Part shown: piece by piece, positions 45,134 to 54,161 of the stretch
How positions within the stretch are numbered: position 1 is the first letter of the stretch
Layout: each line of letters opens with the position of its first letter
From: Aquirufa beregesia
Lineage (GTDB): Bacteria > Bacteroidota > Bacteroidia > Cytophagales > Spirosomataceae
Direction of reading: 5' to 3'
Assembly (NCBI RefSeq): GCF_011090385.1
Contig: NZ_SEWW01000011.1
Coordinates: 1-64,000, forward strand
Length of the DNA stretch: 64,000 nt
Notes under the pieces: model-generated
What the model was told of the DNA's origin: nothing
Databases searched by the model: none
The model's input: the letters and a program-made list of their open reading frames with translations, nothing else
Position numbers and translations under genes: made by a program

Positions 45134-47956
45134 ATGCGTACAGAGTATCAGTTTCGAGAAATCGAAAAGCAATGGCAGTCTTTTTGGGAGGCCAATAATA
45201 CCTTTCAAGCAAATGTAAATCCGAACAAACCTAAGTATTATGTGTTGGATATGTTTCCTTACCCATCTGGGGCAGGTTTACACGTCGGGCATCCGCTAGG
45301 GTACATTGCATCTGATATCATCTCTCGCTACAAGCGTTTGCAGGGTTTTGAGGTTTTACACCCGATGGGTTTTGATTCCTTTGGTTTACCAGCTGAGCAA
45401 TACGCTATACAAACCGGGCAGCATCCTGCGCTTACTACAGAACAAAACATTAGCCGATACATTGAGCAATTGAAAAACATGGGTTTTTCTTTTGATTGGA
45501 CAAGAGAAGTAAGAACCTCTGACCCATCTTATTATAAATGGACACAATGGATTTTCATGCAATTGTTCAATTCTTGGTACAATCAGGTTTCCGATAAAGC
45601 GGAGTCGATGGATACCTTGGTTCAAATTTTTGAAAAATCAGGATCGATTGGAGCACAGGCTGTTTGTGATGAAGAAGTGGCACGTATCTCTGCTGAAGAG
45701 TGGAATACCTATAGCGAAGAGGAGAAATATACTTATTTACTATCTTTCCGTTTAGCTTTCTTGGATGATTCTGTGGTGAACTGGTGTCCGGCTTTAGGTA
45801 CCGTTTTAGCCAATGATGAAGTCAAAGATGGTGTTTCTGAACGAGGAGGCCATCCCGTAGAACAAAAGAAAATGCGTCAGTGGTCGATGCGTATCACGGC
45901 CTATGCTGACCGACTATTGCGTGGATTGGAAGAGGTGGATTGGTCAGATTCATTGAAAGAACAACAGCGCAACTGGATTGGTAAATCCATTGGTGCTGAG
46001 GTTGATTTTGATATCGATAATCCTGCGCTTTCTCATAAAAAAATCAAAGTATTTACGACCCGGGTGGATACCATTTATGGGGTTTCCTTCATGGTTTTAG
46101 CTCCTGAGCACGAATGGGTGGAGGAATTGACAACGCCGGAGCAAAAAGAGGCAGTGGAGGCTTATGTGACTTGGGCAAAATCTCGCTCTGAGTTAGATCG
46201 TGTTTCGGAAGTAAAACAAGTGAGCGGCGTATTTACTGGTTCATTTGTGATCAATCCGTTCAATGGAGAACGAGTACCTATTTATTTGGCTGATTATGTC
46301 TTGGCAGGATATGGAACTGGAGCGGTGATGGGAGTACCTTCGGGTGATCAGCGCGACTGGAACTTTGCGACACATTTCAATCTTCCAATTATCCCTATTT
46401 TGGATGCACAGAAGGATATAGAAAAACAAGCTGATGCTACCAAAGAAGGAAAATACATCAATTCCGAATTGATTAATGGTAAGACCTATCAAGAGGCTAC
46501 TCCTATTTTAACCGCATGGTTAGAAGAAAAGGGCATTGGTAAGGGTAAAATACAGTACCGTATGCGTAATGCGGTATTTTCTCGTCAGCGTTATTGGGGA
46601 GAACCCGTTCCGGTATATTTTAAACCGAATTCCAAAGGTGATTTATTGCCTTATTTGATTCAGGAAAGCGAATTGCCATTAGAGCTTCCTAAAATTGATA
46701 AATATCTACCCACTGAAACTGGCGAACCGCCATTAGGTCGTGCGGCAGAAGCTTGGAAGTACCAAGGACAGTACGACTATGAATGGTCGACCATGCCAGG
46801 TTGGGCTGGCTCTTCTTGGTATTGGTACCGCTACATGGATGCCCAAAATGACCAGGAATTTGCTTCGCAAGAGACTGTGAATTATTGGAAAGCAGTGGAT
46901 TTATACATTGGCGGTTCTGAGCACGCAACGGGGCACTTATTGTATTCTCGTTTTTGGAATAAATTCTTGAAAGACTTGGGATATGTGCAGGAAGAGGAGT
47001 TTGCTAAGAAATTGATCAATCAAGGAATGATTCAGGGGCGATCTAATTTCGTCTATCGAGTGAAAAACGTGAGTCCAGCTACTTTTGTTTCTCATGGTTT
47101 AAAGGATCAATATGATGTGGCAGCATTGCATGTGGATGTCAATATTGTAGAGAATGACATATTGAATGTGGAGGCCTTTACATCTTCTAGAAATGATGTT
47201 CCTGCGGATGCCGTTTTCGTATTGGAAGATGGTAAATACCTATGTGGATGGGAAGTGGAAAAAATGTCCAAATCCAAGTACAATGTAGTGAATCCAGATG
47301 ATCTGATAGCCAAATATGGAGCTGATACGCTACGAGTATATGAGATGTTTTTGGGACCATTGGAGCAATTTAAACCTTGGAATACCAACAGTATTTCAGG
47401 ATCTCATAATTTCTTAAGAAAAGTGTGGCGTTTGTTCTTTGATGAAACAACCCAAAAAGTGAAATTGGAAGATGCTCCTGCAAAGCCAGAGGAATTGAAA
47501 GTTTTGCATACGGCCATCAGAAAAGTACATGAAGATTTAGAGCGTTATTCGTTCAACACGGTGGTTTCAACCTTGATGATTTGTGTCAATGATTTGACTC
47601 AATTGAAATGCCATAAGAAAGCCATTTTGAAGGATTTAGTACTATTATTATCTCCATATGCTCCTCACATGGCAGAAGAATTATGGGTTGCATTGGGAGA
47701 GGAGGCAGGAAGTATTTCCAAAGCTAAATTCCCTGAGTTCAATGCGGCCTATTTAGTAGAAGATGAGTTTAATTACCCGATTTCATTCAATGGAAAAGTG
47801 AAATTAACCTTATCTTTTTCTGCGACTGCTAGTCCAGCCGAAGTAGAAGCTGGTGTTTTAGCTCATGCACAAGTGCAAAAAGTATTGAATGGTCAAACAC
47901 CTAGCAAGATCATCGTAGTGCCGAAGCGGATAGTTAATATCGTTTTGGCGAAGTAG
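45134..47956 (+). CDS. leuS: Leucyl-tRNA synthetase
   Basis: Class I synthetase, 940 aa. HIGH-type motif HVGHPLGY (50-57), large CP1 editing domain between about 240 and 480 (TTRVDTIYGVSF), KMSKS at about 709-713 followed by KYNVVNPDD, and a C-terminal anticodon-binding bundle. Extra insertions relative to E. coli are typical of Bacteroidota. A perfect inverted repeat follows the gene. Confidence 0.97.
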   Translation: MRTEYQFREIEKQWQSFWEANNTFQANVNPNKPKYYVLDMFPYPSGAGLHVGHPLGYIASDIISRYKRLQGFEVLHPMGFDSFGLPAEQYAIQTGQHPALTTEQNISRYIEQLKNMGFSFDWTREVRTSDPSYYKWTQWIFMQLFNSWYNQVSDKAESMDTLVQIFEKSGSIGAQAVCDEEVARISAEEWNTYSEEEKYTYLLSFRLAFLDDSVVNWCPALGTVLANDEVKDGVSERGGHPVEQKKMRQWSMRITAYADRLLRGLEEVDWSDSLKEQQRNWIGKSIGAEVDFDIDNPALSHKKIKVFTTRVDTIYGVSFMVLAPEHEWVEELTTPEQKEAVEAYVTWAKSRSELDRVSEVKQVSGVFTGSFVINPFNGERVPIYLADYVLAGYGTGAVMGVPSGDQRDWNFATHFNLPIIPILDAQKDIEKQADATKEGKYINSELINGKTYQEATPILTAWLEEKGIGKGKIQYRMRNAVFSRQRYWGEPVPVYFKPNSKGDLLPYLIQESELPLELPKIDKYLPTETGEPPLGRAAEAWKYQGQYDYEWSTMPGWAGSSWYWYRYMDAQNDQEFASQETVNYWKAVDLYIGGSEHATGHLLYSRFWNKFLKDLGYVQEEEFAKKLINQGMIQGRSNFVYRVKNVSPATFVSHGLKDQYDVAALHVDVNIVENDILNVEAFTSSRNDVPADAVFVLEDGKYLCGWEVEKMSKSKYNVVNPDDLIAKYGADTLRVYEMFLGPLEQFKPWNTNSISGSHNFLRKVWRLFFDETTQKVKLEDAPAKPEELKVLHTAIRKVHEDLERYSFNTVVSTLMICVNDLTQLKCHKKAILKDLVLLLSPYAPHMAEELWVALGEEAGSISKAKFPEFNAAYLVEDEFNYPISFNGKVKLTLSFSATASPAEVEAGVLAHAQVQKVLNGQTPSKIIVVPKRIVNIVLAK

Positions 47957-47961
47957 GAATT

Positions 47962-48037
47962 AGTTATTAGTGTTTAGTTATTAGGTATTAGAACTCTATT
48001 TTAAATTCTAAACACTAATCCCTAAACACTAATAACT
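47962..48037. repeat. Inverted repeat between leuS and the sulfatase gene
   Basis: AGTTATTAGTGTTTAG (47962-47977) and its exact complement CTAAACACTAATAACT (48022-48037) frame a 44-base AT-rich spacer. It could fold downstream of either converging gene. The same word family (ACTAATAACTAA) appears at 18408, 21850 and 62335. Confidence 0.7.
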
Positions 48038-48046
48038 ATCAATTCT

Positions 48047-49531
48047 TCATTCTACATTTTTAATCCGCTGTAGTAGCGCCCTCATCTCACTAACCTTTTC
48101 AGGATATTTCTCAAACAAGTTTTCCGATTCTTTGGGGTCAAGTTTTAGGTTAAATAATTGGCCAGTGATGTGATTGGTGGCTTTGACATTTCTAGGGTCA
48201 GTGAAACCTCCCGAGCCCAATCCTTCCACCCATTTCCATTCACCCTGTCGGACAACTAAATACCCGATGGACGTGGTGAATACCAAAGCCTCTTGCTCTG
48301 GAATATCCTTGCTTTTCTGGGTCAATAATGGGTAAATGCCATAACTGTCATTTTTGCTGGTGCTTTGACCTAGGATTTGTTGACAAGTAGCTAATAAACT
48401 GGTTTGAGAAACTAAGGCATGGGACGTGCTTTTGGCCTTTACTTTCTTAGGCCAACGAACAATGAACGGGATACGGTGGCCAGCTTCAAAGGCATCACCT
48501 TTCATTCCTCTCCATTCTCCAGCCGCCTGATGTTGAAATTCTTTCACGAAATTTTCTCTCCAATAGGGCCCATTATCGCTGGTAAAAATAACGATGGTGT
48601 TTTCTTTTAATCCAAGGCTATCCAAGGTTTTCATGAGTTGACCAACCGAAGCATCCACTTGTTGAACAAAATCCCCATACTCGCCGGCTTTGGAGCTTCC
48701 CTTGAATTTGTTTTGAGGAACCCAAGGAGTATGTGGACCAGAAAAGGGGATGTACAAGAAAAAGGGTTTATTGGGTTTTTGACGGGCCAAAAACTCGTTG
48801 GATTTATCGATGAATCGGGGCATAACTCCATAGAAATCAAAACTAGGTGCCATTTTTCCTTCTCGCCAAAAGGGACCTGTATACCCTGTGGTTAATTTAT
48901 TGCCATCTGTATAGCCAGTAGGCTTCTCCACCAAATGTTGGTTTTCCAAATAGCAATAGGGTGGCATGTCCAACGATGCTGGCAAAATATAGGAATAGTC
49001 GAAACCCACCGCAGCAGGACCACCTGTAGGATCTTGGTCAAAATCAATATGCTCTGGCTTCATTTCTTCCTTGATGCCATAATTCACTTGGGTTATATTG
49101 CCTTCAAAACCGGCTTTTACGGCCCAGTCCAAACCCAAATGCCATTTGCCAACCACGCCTGTTTGATAGCCTTGACTTTTGAGAAAAGAAGCAACGGTCA
49201 TACGTTCTTTTTCAATCAAGCTGCGACTATAGCCACGCAATACGCCCACAGGTAATTTACTTCGAAAAGGATATTGTCCCGTCATGATGGCGTATCTGGA
49301 TGGCGTACAAACTCCAGAAGCAGAATGAGCATCTAAAAAGCGCATGCCTTCTTTAGCCAATTGATCGATGTGAGGAGTGGCTACTTTATCTCCTTTGGGA
49401 TTATAGATGGAGATATCTCCATAGCCCAAATCATCGGCTAATATGTAAATGATATTCGGTTTCTTCTGAGCCAAACTCGGAAAAACCAGGGACATACCCA
49501 GCAAAAGAGGAAAGATAAAGCTTGTTTTCAT
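48047..49531 (-). CDS. Secreted sulfatase (arylsulfatase family)
   Basis: 494 aa with a signal peptide (MKTSFIFPLLLGMSLVFPSLAQ). The metal site begins LADDLGYGD (Asp33/Asp34). The formylglycine motif CTPSR (75-79) needs conversion by a formylglycine-generating enzyme not seen here. IFTSDNGPYW near 317-326 is another active-site block. Substrate unknown. It is the last gene of the six-gene exported module, 1 nt after the diheme cytochrome. Confidence 0.9.
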   Translation of the reverse strand: MKTSFIFPLLLGMSLVFPSLAQKKPNIIYILADDLGYGDISIYNPKGDKVATPHIDQLAKEGMRFLDAHSASGVCTPSRYAIMTGQYPFRSKLPVGVLRGYSRSLIEKERMTVASFLKSQGYQTGVVGKWHLGLDWAVKAGFEGNITQVNYGIKEEMKPEHIDFDQDPTGGPAAVGFDYSYILPASLDMPPYCYLENQHLVEKPTGYTDGNKLTTGYTGPFWREGKMAPSFDFYGVMPRFIDKSNEFLARQKPNKPFFLYIPFSGPHTPWVPQNKFKGSSKAGEYGDFVQQVDASVGQLMKTLDSLGLKENTIVIFTSDNGPYWRENFVKEFQHQAAGEWRGMKGDAFEAGHRIPFIVRWPKKVKAKSTSHALVSQTSLLATCQQILGQSTSKNDSYGIYPLLTQKSKDIPEQEALVFTTSIGYLVVRQGEWKWVEGLGSGGFTDPRNVKATNHITGQLFNLKLDPKESENLFEKYPEKVSEMRALLQRIKNVE

Positions 49532-49532
49532 G

Positions 49533-50579
49533 TTAATGTGCTAAGGAGTTTATCCAATCTTGAATCAATTTGATTCCTGCCTGATGTTTCATTTTTCGAC
49601 CTAGTTCAGGCATCATAATGCCTGGGTCTACGGAATCCATGCGGTAGGCCAAGATACTTTCTTTGGCTTTGCCGGGAACAATATCGTATTTCAAATTGCC
49701 TGATCCTCTTCCCGCTGCTACCGGGGTCTTCATGAACCCATAGGCTGTTTTATCTTTTGAATCCCATTGTAAATATAATCCTGAAGAGCGTGCAGGTCCT
49801 GTTGGGTTATGGCAATGCGCGCAGTTGATGTCTAAATAGGCTTTGGCACGTTCATCGAGCGACTTACTTTCATCGGCATAATTGACTAGCGCTGGAATTT
49901 CATTCAGATGGGGTAAACCCGATAAAATGCCTGCTTTTGCCCAATAATCCAATTGATTTTGCTTCCCAGAAACATAATGAAACTCTCCGTTTACTTGTCG
50001 GGCCGAAGGACCAATGGGCGTCATTTTGCCACTTCGTTCATGGCAACCTTTGCATTGGTTCATGTTAGGCACTTGATAATTTACCTGTTTTAGTATGCCT
50101 TGTTTGTCCTTCCAACTAACCATAGAAGAACCTCCTGCTACTTCCAAAGTGGCTTCTGTTTGGGCTTCATCCCAAATATAGGGCAAGGCTACCCACGACT
50201 TTTCTTGTCGGATTAACACCCGTGTTTCCATGATTCTCCTTCCTGCCGAAGGATTGGCTTCATCTTTGGGATAATAAAAGGTTTTAATGATGGCGGTGCC
50301 CACCGGAAACTGAAATACGGAATCTGCATTATAGGCCACCTTACTTTCCGCTGGTAATTTGATAAAGCGGAGTTTGGATGCATAATCCGAAAAAAGGGGG
50401 GAATTCAATTGGTAAGGAATCACGCCGTCTTGTGGATTTTGATCTTTTAAATCACCCTTGAAAAATCCATAATCGGATAATTTCATGACATAGCCAGTCG
50501 TGCTTTTTTGGATGGAACTAGCGTTGATAAAGGTCATCCAAACCAATATCATCAAGCCTAAACGAAAAGACCTGTTCAT
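49533..50579 (-). CDS. SO2930-family diheme c-type cytochrome
   Basis: 348 aa with a signal segment (5-20). Two heme c sites: CKGCH (176-180) and CAHCH (253-257); the C-terminal DPGIMMPELGRKM is the usual distal Met region. This family is repeatedly found beside parallel beta-helix proteins, as here (2 nt downstream of one). Electron donor and acceptor are unknown. Confidence 0.85.
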   Translation of the reverse strand: MNRSFRLGLMILVWMTFINASSIQKSTTGYVMKLSDYGFFKGDLKDQNPQDGVIPYQLNSPLFSDYASKLRFIKLPAESKVAYNADSVFQFPVGTAIIKTFYYPKDEANPSAGRRIMETRVLIRQEKSWVALPYIWDEAQTEATLEVAGGSSMVSWKDKQGILKQVNYQVPNMNQCKGCHERSGKMTPIGPSARQVNGEFHYVSGKQNQLDYWAKAGILSGLPHLNEIPALVNYADESKSLDERAKAYLDINCAHCHNPTGPARSSGLYLQWDSKDKTAYGFMKTPVAAGRGSGNLKYDIVPGKAKESILAYRMDSVDPGIMMPELGRKMKHQAGIKLIQDWINSLAH

Positions 50580-50581
50580 GA

Positions 50582-51787
50582 TTAACGGAGTGTCTTAAAT
50601 GCTTGAAGATGGCAATTGTACAAACTGACGTCGCGTTGGATGTTTTTGAAATCGTGTTCAGCATCGATATTGGCGAAGCTTTGATTCGTATTGTTTCGAA
50701 TACAAATACGATACGAAGGAAAATATTCACCGCTGGAATCCAATCGTTTCGGGTCCAAGATGCCATCATACACAATATTGGGTACCTGTCTACCAAATTT
50801 CAGTTTGAAGCGATACATCTGACCAAATCGACCTTTGGCAGGAACTCTGCCGGCTTTTCTTTCAAAATCATTGTCACGGATTTCAATGGCTGTAGGATAG
50901 GGGTCATATTCCAAATCCGTGATTTTATTTTCCGTCATGTGGTAAGAAATAATTCCCACGCCCATGGTTCTATTTTGGTGAATCTTATTATTGAAAATTT
51001 CTACCTGACTCGTAGCTAAAACGAGCATGCCCGTTCCTTTTGGGACACGAGCCACAATGTTTCCTTTGGGGGCAAAATTGGCTAGGTTATTTTCAATGAC
51101 CTCATTTTGATATACTTTCACATGACCTCCTTTTTTCTGAACCAAATCAGGTAAATCAAAGACCAAAATGCCTCCTGTATTGCCATAGGCTTTATTGTGA
51201 TGCACCTCGGCAAATTGAGAATTTTCAATTTCTATCCCAGCTACATTTTGAAATGCGATACTATTTTTCACTTCAATGTACTTGGATTGACCTACATAAA
51301 TACCTGCATCTGAGGCACCAATGGCAATGCAACTATCAATCAATACATTTTCACAAAGCACCGGATAAAGCGCATAGCTACCATTGCTAGGAGAGGGTTT
51401 GCCTGTCCACTCGGCCTTGATTCGGCGAAAGGTGATGCCTTTGACATGCATGGTTTTGATTAAATCCCCTTTGGAATCCTGCACGGTCAGATCTTCCAAA
51501 ATGATGTTTTCAGAATTGCTGATTTTAATGCCTTCGGCTCCTCCCACTTGATTTTTAAAGGAAAGGATGGTTTTATCGATTCCTTTACCGCGGATGATCA
51601 TGTTTTTTTTACCATCCATGGAGAGACTTTGGGATATTTGGAAAGTACCTTCTTCTAATTGTATGGTACTTCCATCTTCCGCTAAAATCAAATCCGTTTG
51701 GATTTTCTTTTCGATATCTTGCTGCCCTACAACCTGGGTGACAAGGACTATTTGTAAGATCAATAGGTAAAGAAAACGCTTTGTCAT
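50582..51787 (-). CDS. Parallel beta-helix domain protein, secreted
   Basis: 401 aa, N-terminal signal segment (MTKRFLYLLILQIVLVTQVVGQ). About a dozen helix turns rich in Asn/Ile/Gly (NMIIRGKGI, ENIILEDLTV, KYIEVKNSIA, QFAEVHHNKAYG). It resembles the TIGR03805-type protein normally paired with SO2930 cytochromes. The fold fits polysaccharide lyase, epimerase or binding roles; no catalytic residues could be assigned. One nt separates it from the isomerase-like gene upstream. Confidence 0.8.
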   Translation of the reverse strand: MTKRFLYLLILQIVLVTQVVGQQDIEKKIQTDLILAEDGSTIQLEEGTFQISQSLSMDGKKNMIIRGKGIDKTILSFKNQVGGAEGIKISNSENIILEDLTVQDSKGDLIKTMHVKGITFRRIKAEWTGKPSPSNGSYALYPVLCENVLIDSCIAIGASDAGIYVGQSKYIEVKNSIAFQNVAGIEIENSQFAEVHHNKAYGNTGGILVFDLPDLVQKKGGHVKVYQNEVIENNLANFAPKGNIVARVPKGTGMLVLATSQVEIFNNKIHQNRTMGVGIISYHMTENKITDLEYDPYPTAIEIRDNDFERKAGRVPAKGRFGQMYRFKLKFGRQVPNIVYDGILDPKRLDSSGEYFPSYRICIRNNTNQSFANIDAEHDFKNIQRDVSLYNCHLQAFKTLR

Positions 51788-51788
51788 A

Positions 51789-52628
51789 TTATTTTAAATT
51801 CGATAAATAGGTTCTGCTTTGTCGGGTTTGAACGGGATATCTAGAGCTTTCATCCTCTAAATAATAATGCTGAATTTTGGCTTTTTTCGCCGCTTTCATG
51901 ATTTCAGGTATGTTCAGTTGCCCACTTCCTAAAGCTACATCATTTTCCACAGATGTGCCACCCGACATATTTCCTTGCACTCCTTTTTTCAAATCCTTCA
52001 AGTGCACCAATTTAAAGCGATTACCATATTTTTCCAACAGAGACGCTGGATTTTGACCTGGGAAAAAAGTCCAAAGGATATCCATTTCATAGCTGACAAA
52101 TTTAGGATCCGTATTTTGAACCAAGTAATCAAACAATGTACCTTCTCCATAAGGCTCAAATTCAAAGCCATGGTTGTGGTAGCAAAAGGTTAGGTCATAT
52201 TTCTCTTTCAAGGCTTTACCAATTTGGTTAAATTCCTGAGCCGTCTTTTGGGCCATTTCTAAGGTAAACGGACCTGTATGAGGAATCCATGCCACTCGAA
52301 CAAAGGAAGCACCTAAGGTTTTCGCATTTTCGCCCACCTGATCCGTCTTGTTTAATGCATCAGCCATATTTACTCCGAAAGAAGAACATTTCATGCCCCT
52401 TTCATCCAACAGGTCTCTCACTTCTTGGGCTGTTTTGCCAAATAAACTGGAGAATTCCATGTCGGTAATACCTTGGTTTTTTAAGGTATCTAAAGTTTTG
52501 GCCATGTTTTTGGATAAGCTATTGCGGTAAGTAAAAGATACCATGCCGATGTCTTTGCCATTGATTTGCATGGGTTTCTGGGCAAATGCCAACGTAGGCA
52601 ATAGGAGTAAAAGAAAAAATGCTTTCAT
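51789..52628 (-). CDS. Secreted sugar phosphate isomerase/epimerase-like TIM barrel
   Basis: 279 aa with a signal peptide (MKAFFLLLLLPTLAFAQ). AP-endonuclease-2/xylose isomerase-like barrel: FCYHNHGFEFEPYG (about 147-160), EMDILWTFFPGQ (about 178-189) and LVHLKDLKKG (about 205-214) carry the expected His/Glu/Asp metal ligands. Phosphorylated sugars are not expected in the periplasm, so a free sugar or cyclitol substrate is more likely. Directly downstream of the oxidoreductase gene (1 nt). Confidence 0.85.
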   Translation of the reverse strand: MKAFFLLLLLPTLAFAQKPMQINGKDIGMVSFTYRNSLSKNMAKTLDTLKNQGITDMEFSSLFGKTAQEVRDLLDERGMKCSSFGVNMADALNKTDQVGENAKTLGASFVRVAWIPHTGPFTLEMAQKTAQEFNQIGKALKEKYDLTFCYHNHGFEFEPYGEGTLFDYLVQNTDPKFVSYEMDILWTFFPGQNPASLLEKYGNRFKLVHLKDLKKGVQGNMSGGTSVENDVALGSGQLNIPEIMKAAKKAKIQHYYLEDESSRYPVQTRQSRTYLSNLK

Positions 52629-52629
52629 G

Positions 52630-53721
52630 TTATTTTAAAAAAATGGTTTTGTGAGTTTTTGCAGATTCAGAGGCAGCGGATAATATTTCCACTACAATTT
52701 CATTGATGGCTAAAGAAGACAAATCCTTTTGTGGATCTATTTTGCCTTGTACTACAGCAGCTAAATAGGCAAATACATTGGCTCTTTCGGGAGCTAATGG
52801 AGATAAATCAATGAGGCTTTCTTTGCCAAATCGACCTTCAGCAACATACTTCATTTGTTTGGTCTTATTGGCCACTAAAATACCTTTGCTGGCATATAAT
52901 TCGGTGTCTTTTCTATCAAATGGCCAATTCCAGGAACCTTGAATGATGGCCTGAGCATTAGGGTAGTTTAAAATAATGGTGGTTTCATCATCTACTTTAG
53001 GATAGATGTGCGGTTTTAAATGTTGGCTCACAGCTGTCACGGAAATAGGCTTTTGTCCTTCCATGAGCCAAGTCATGATGTTAGCACCATAGCAACCAAA
53101 ATCAATCAATGCTCCTCCACCGTTCATTTTAGGGTCGGTTAGCCAAGCTAAGAATTCTTTCGAACAACCAATTTCTACGGGACCATTATGTCCGTCCATG
53201 ATGACTACCTTGCGCAGATCCCCCAAGGATTTTTCCACTTTCAGCATGTCCCACATCTTGGCATGGGAGGGATACCAAGTCGTTTCAAAATTGGTTAATA
53301 GGGCTATCGGATGCTTTTTAACCAAGGCTTTCATCTTAGCCAGATGATCCATATTGACAGCCAACGGTTTTTCTACCATTACATGTATGCCTTTGGGGGC
53401 ACAAGTTTGGACGACTTCCAAATGTTCATAGATGCTATTAAATGCACAAACGGCTTCTGGTTTTGTTTGGGCAATCAGTGTTTCTAAATCGGGGAACCAA
53501 AGGGATTCGGGTAATTGGTATTGCTTGAGCAGGCGCATGGCCAAGTTTTTATTTTTCTCGGCAAATCCAACAATGACCACATCCGCATTTTTTTGTGCGG
53601 CATGTAGCGCCTGACCCACGTGATCATGCGTCATTCCGGCTATTCCCACTCGAATGGGATTGCTGAATAAAAGTATAGGGCTGATCATGACCAGCCCTAT
53701 GAGAAATAGTTTCGTTTTCAT
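52630..53721 (-). CDS. Gfo/Idh/MocA-family oxidoreductase with export signal
   Basis: 363 aa. Signal-like MKTKLFLIGLVMISPILLFSN, then a Rossmann start RVGIAGMTHDHVG (about 23-35) in which the usual GxGxxG is altered. VEKPLAV (EKP motif) near 116-122 and FGCYGANIMTWLM near 205-217 fit the family. The signal lacks a twin arginine, so export would be by Sec without bound cofactor; how it obtains NAD(P), or whether it stays anchored inside, is open. A strong hairpin lies in its signal codons. Confidence 0.8.
   Translation of the reverse strand: MKTKLFLIGLVMISPILLFSNPIRVGIAGMTHDHVGQALHAAQKNADVVIVGFAEKNKNLAMRLLKQYQLPESLWFPDLETLIAQTKPEAVCAFNSIYEHLEVVQTCAPKGIHVMVEKPLAVNMDHLAKMKALVKKHPIALLTNFETTWYPSHAKMWDMLKVEKSLGDLRKVVIMDGHNGPVEIGCSKEFLAWLTDPKMNGGGALIDFGCYGANIMTWLMEGQKPISVTAVSQHLKPHIYPKVDDETTIILNYPNAQAIIQGSWNWPFDRKDTELYASKGILVANKTKQMKYVAEGRFGKESLIDLSPLAPERANVFAYLAAVVQGKIDPQKDLSSLAINEIVVEILSAASESAKTHKTIFLK
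53675..53700 (-). other. Strong hairpin inside the signal-peptide codons of the Gfo/Idh gene
   Basis: ATAGGGCTG and CAGCCCTAT pair perfectly (9 bp) around an 8-base loop, starting 22 bases into the gene. It could slow ribosomes or act as an mRNA processing or attenuation point between the small LTxxQ-like gene and the rest of the operon. Confidence 0.5.
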
Positions 53722-53742
53722 TGCTAAAAGATATATAAAGAA

Positions 53743-54102
53743 TTAGTTTCTTGGAGGACCACCTTGACGCATTTGACTTTGCATCGTGATGTATTTTTCC
53801 AATTGTTCTGGAGAGAAAATGGCTTTCAATGATTCCAATTGTCCATCATTGATTTTCTTCATTTCTGCCATCATTTGCTCACGCTCCATGCCAGCCTGAC
53901 GGAATTCCGTCATTTTTTGCATACGAGCGGAAATAATCGGCTCCAGTTTTTTAACCTGATCATCAGTCAGTTTTAATTCCGTAGAATAACGGTCAAGCTG
54001 ACGTTGAACCATCGCTTTTGGATCAAAGTCTTGTGCAGTAGCTTTTGTACTCAGGCCAAGGAGCATCGCCATCATGGCGCATAGAGCAATTAGTTTTTTC
54101 AT
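53743..54102 (-). CDS. Small secreted LTxxQ/Spy-like protein
   Basis: 119 aa with a signal peptide (MKKLIALCAMMAMLLGLSTKATAQ). The mature part is helical and Met/Gln/Lys-rich, with LKLTDDQVKKLEP (about 43-55) and FSPEQLEKYI (about 96-105) in the style of Spy/CpxP-type LTxxQ repeats, and a Pro/Gly tail. Possible periplasmic chaperone or metal/stress sensor. It follows eboF by 59 nt and leads the exported module. Confidence 0.65.
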   Translation of the reverse strand: MKKLIALCAMMAMLLGLSTKATAQDFDPKAMVQRQLDRYSTELKLTDDQVKKLEPIISARMQKMTEFRQAGMEREQMMAEMKKINDGQLESLKAIFSPEQLEKYITMQSQMRQGGPPRN

Positions 54103-54161
54103 GGTAAAGTATTTTATTGATTTAATGGCTAAATATAGTGCTAATTTTTCTAATTAAATTT

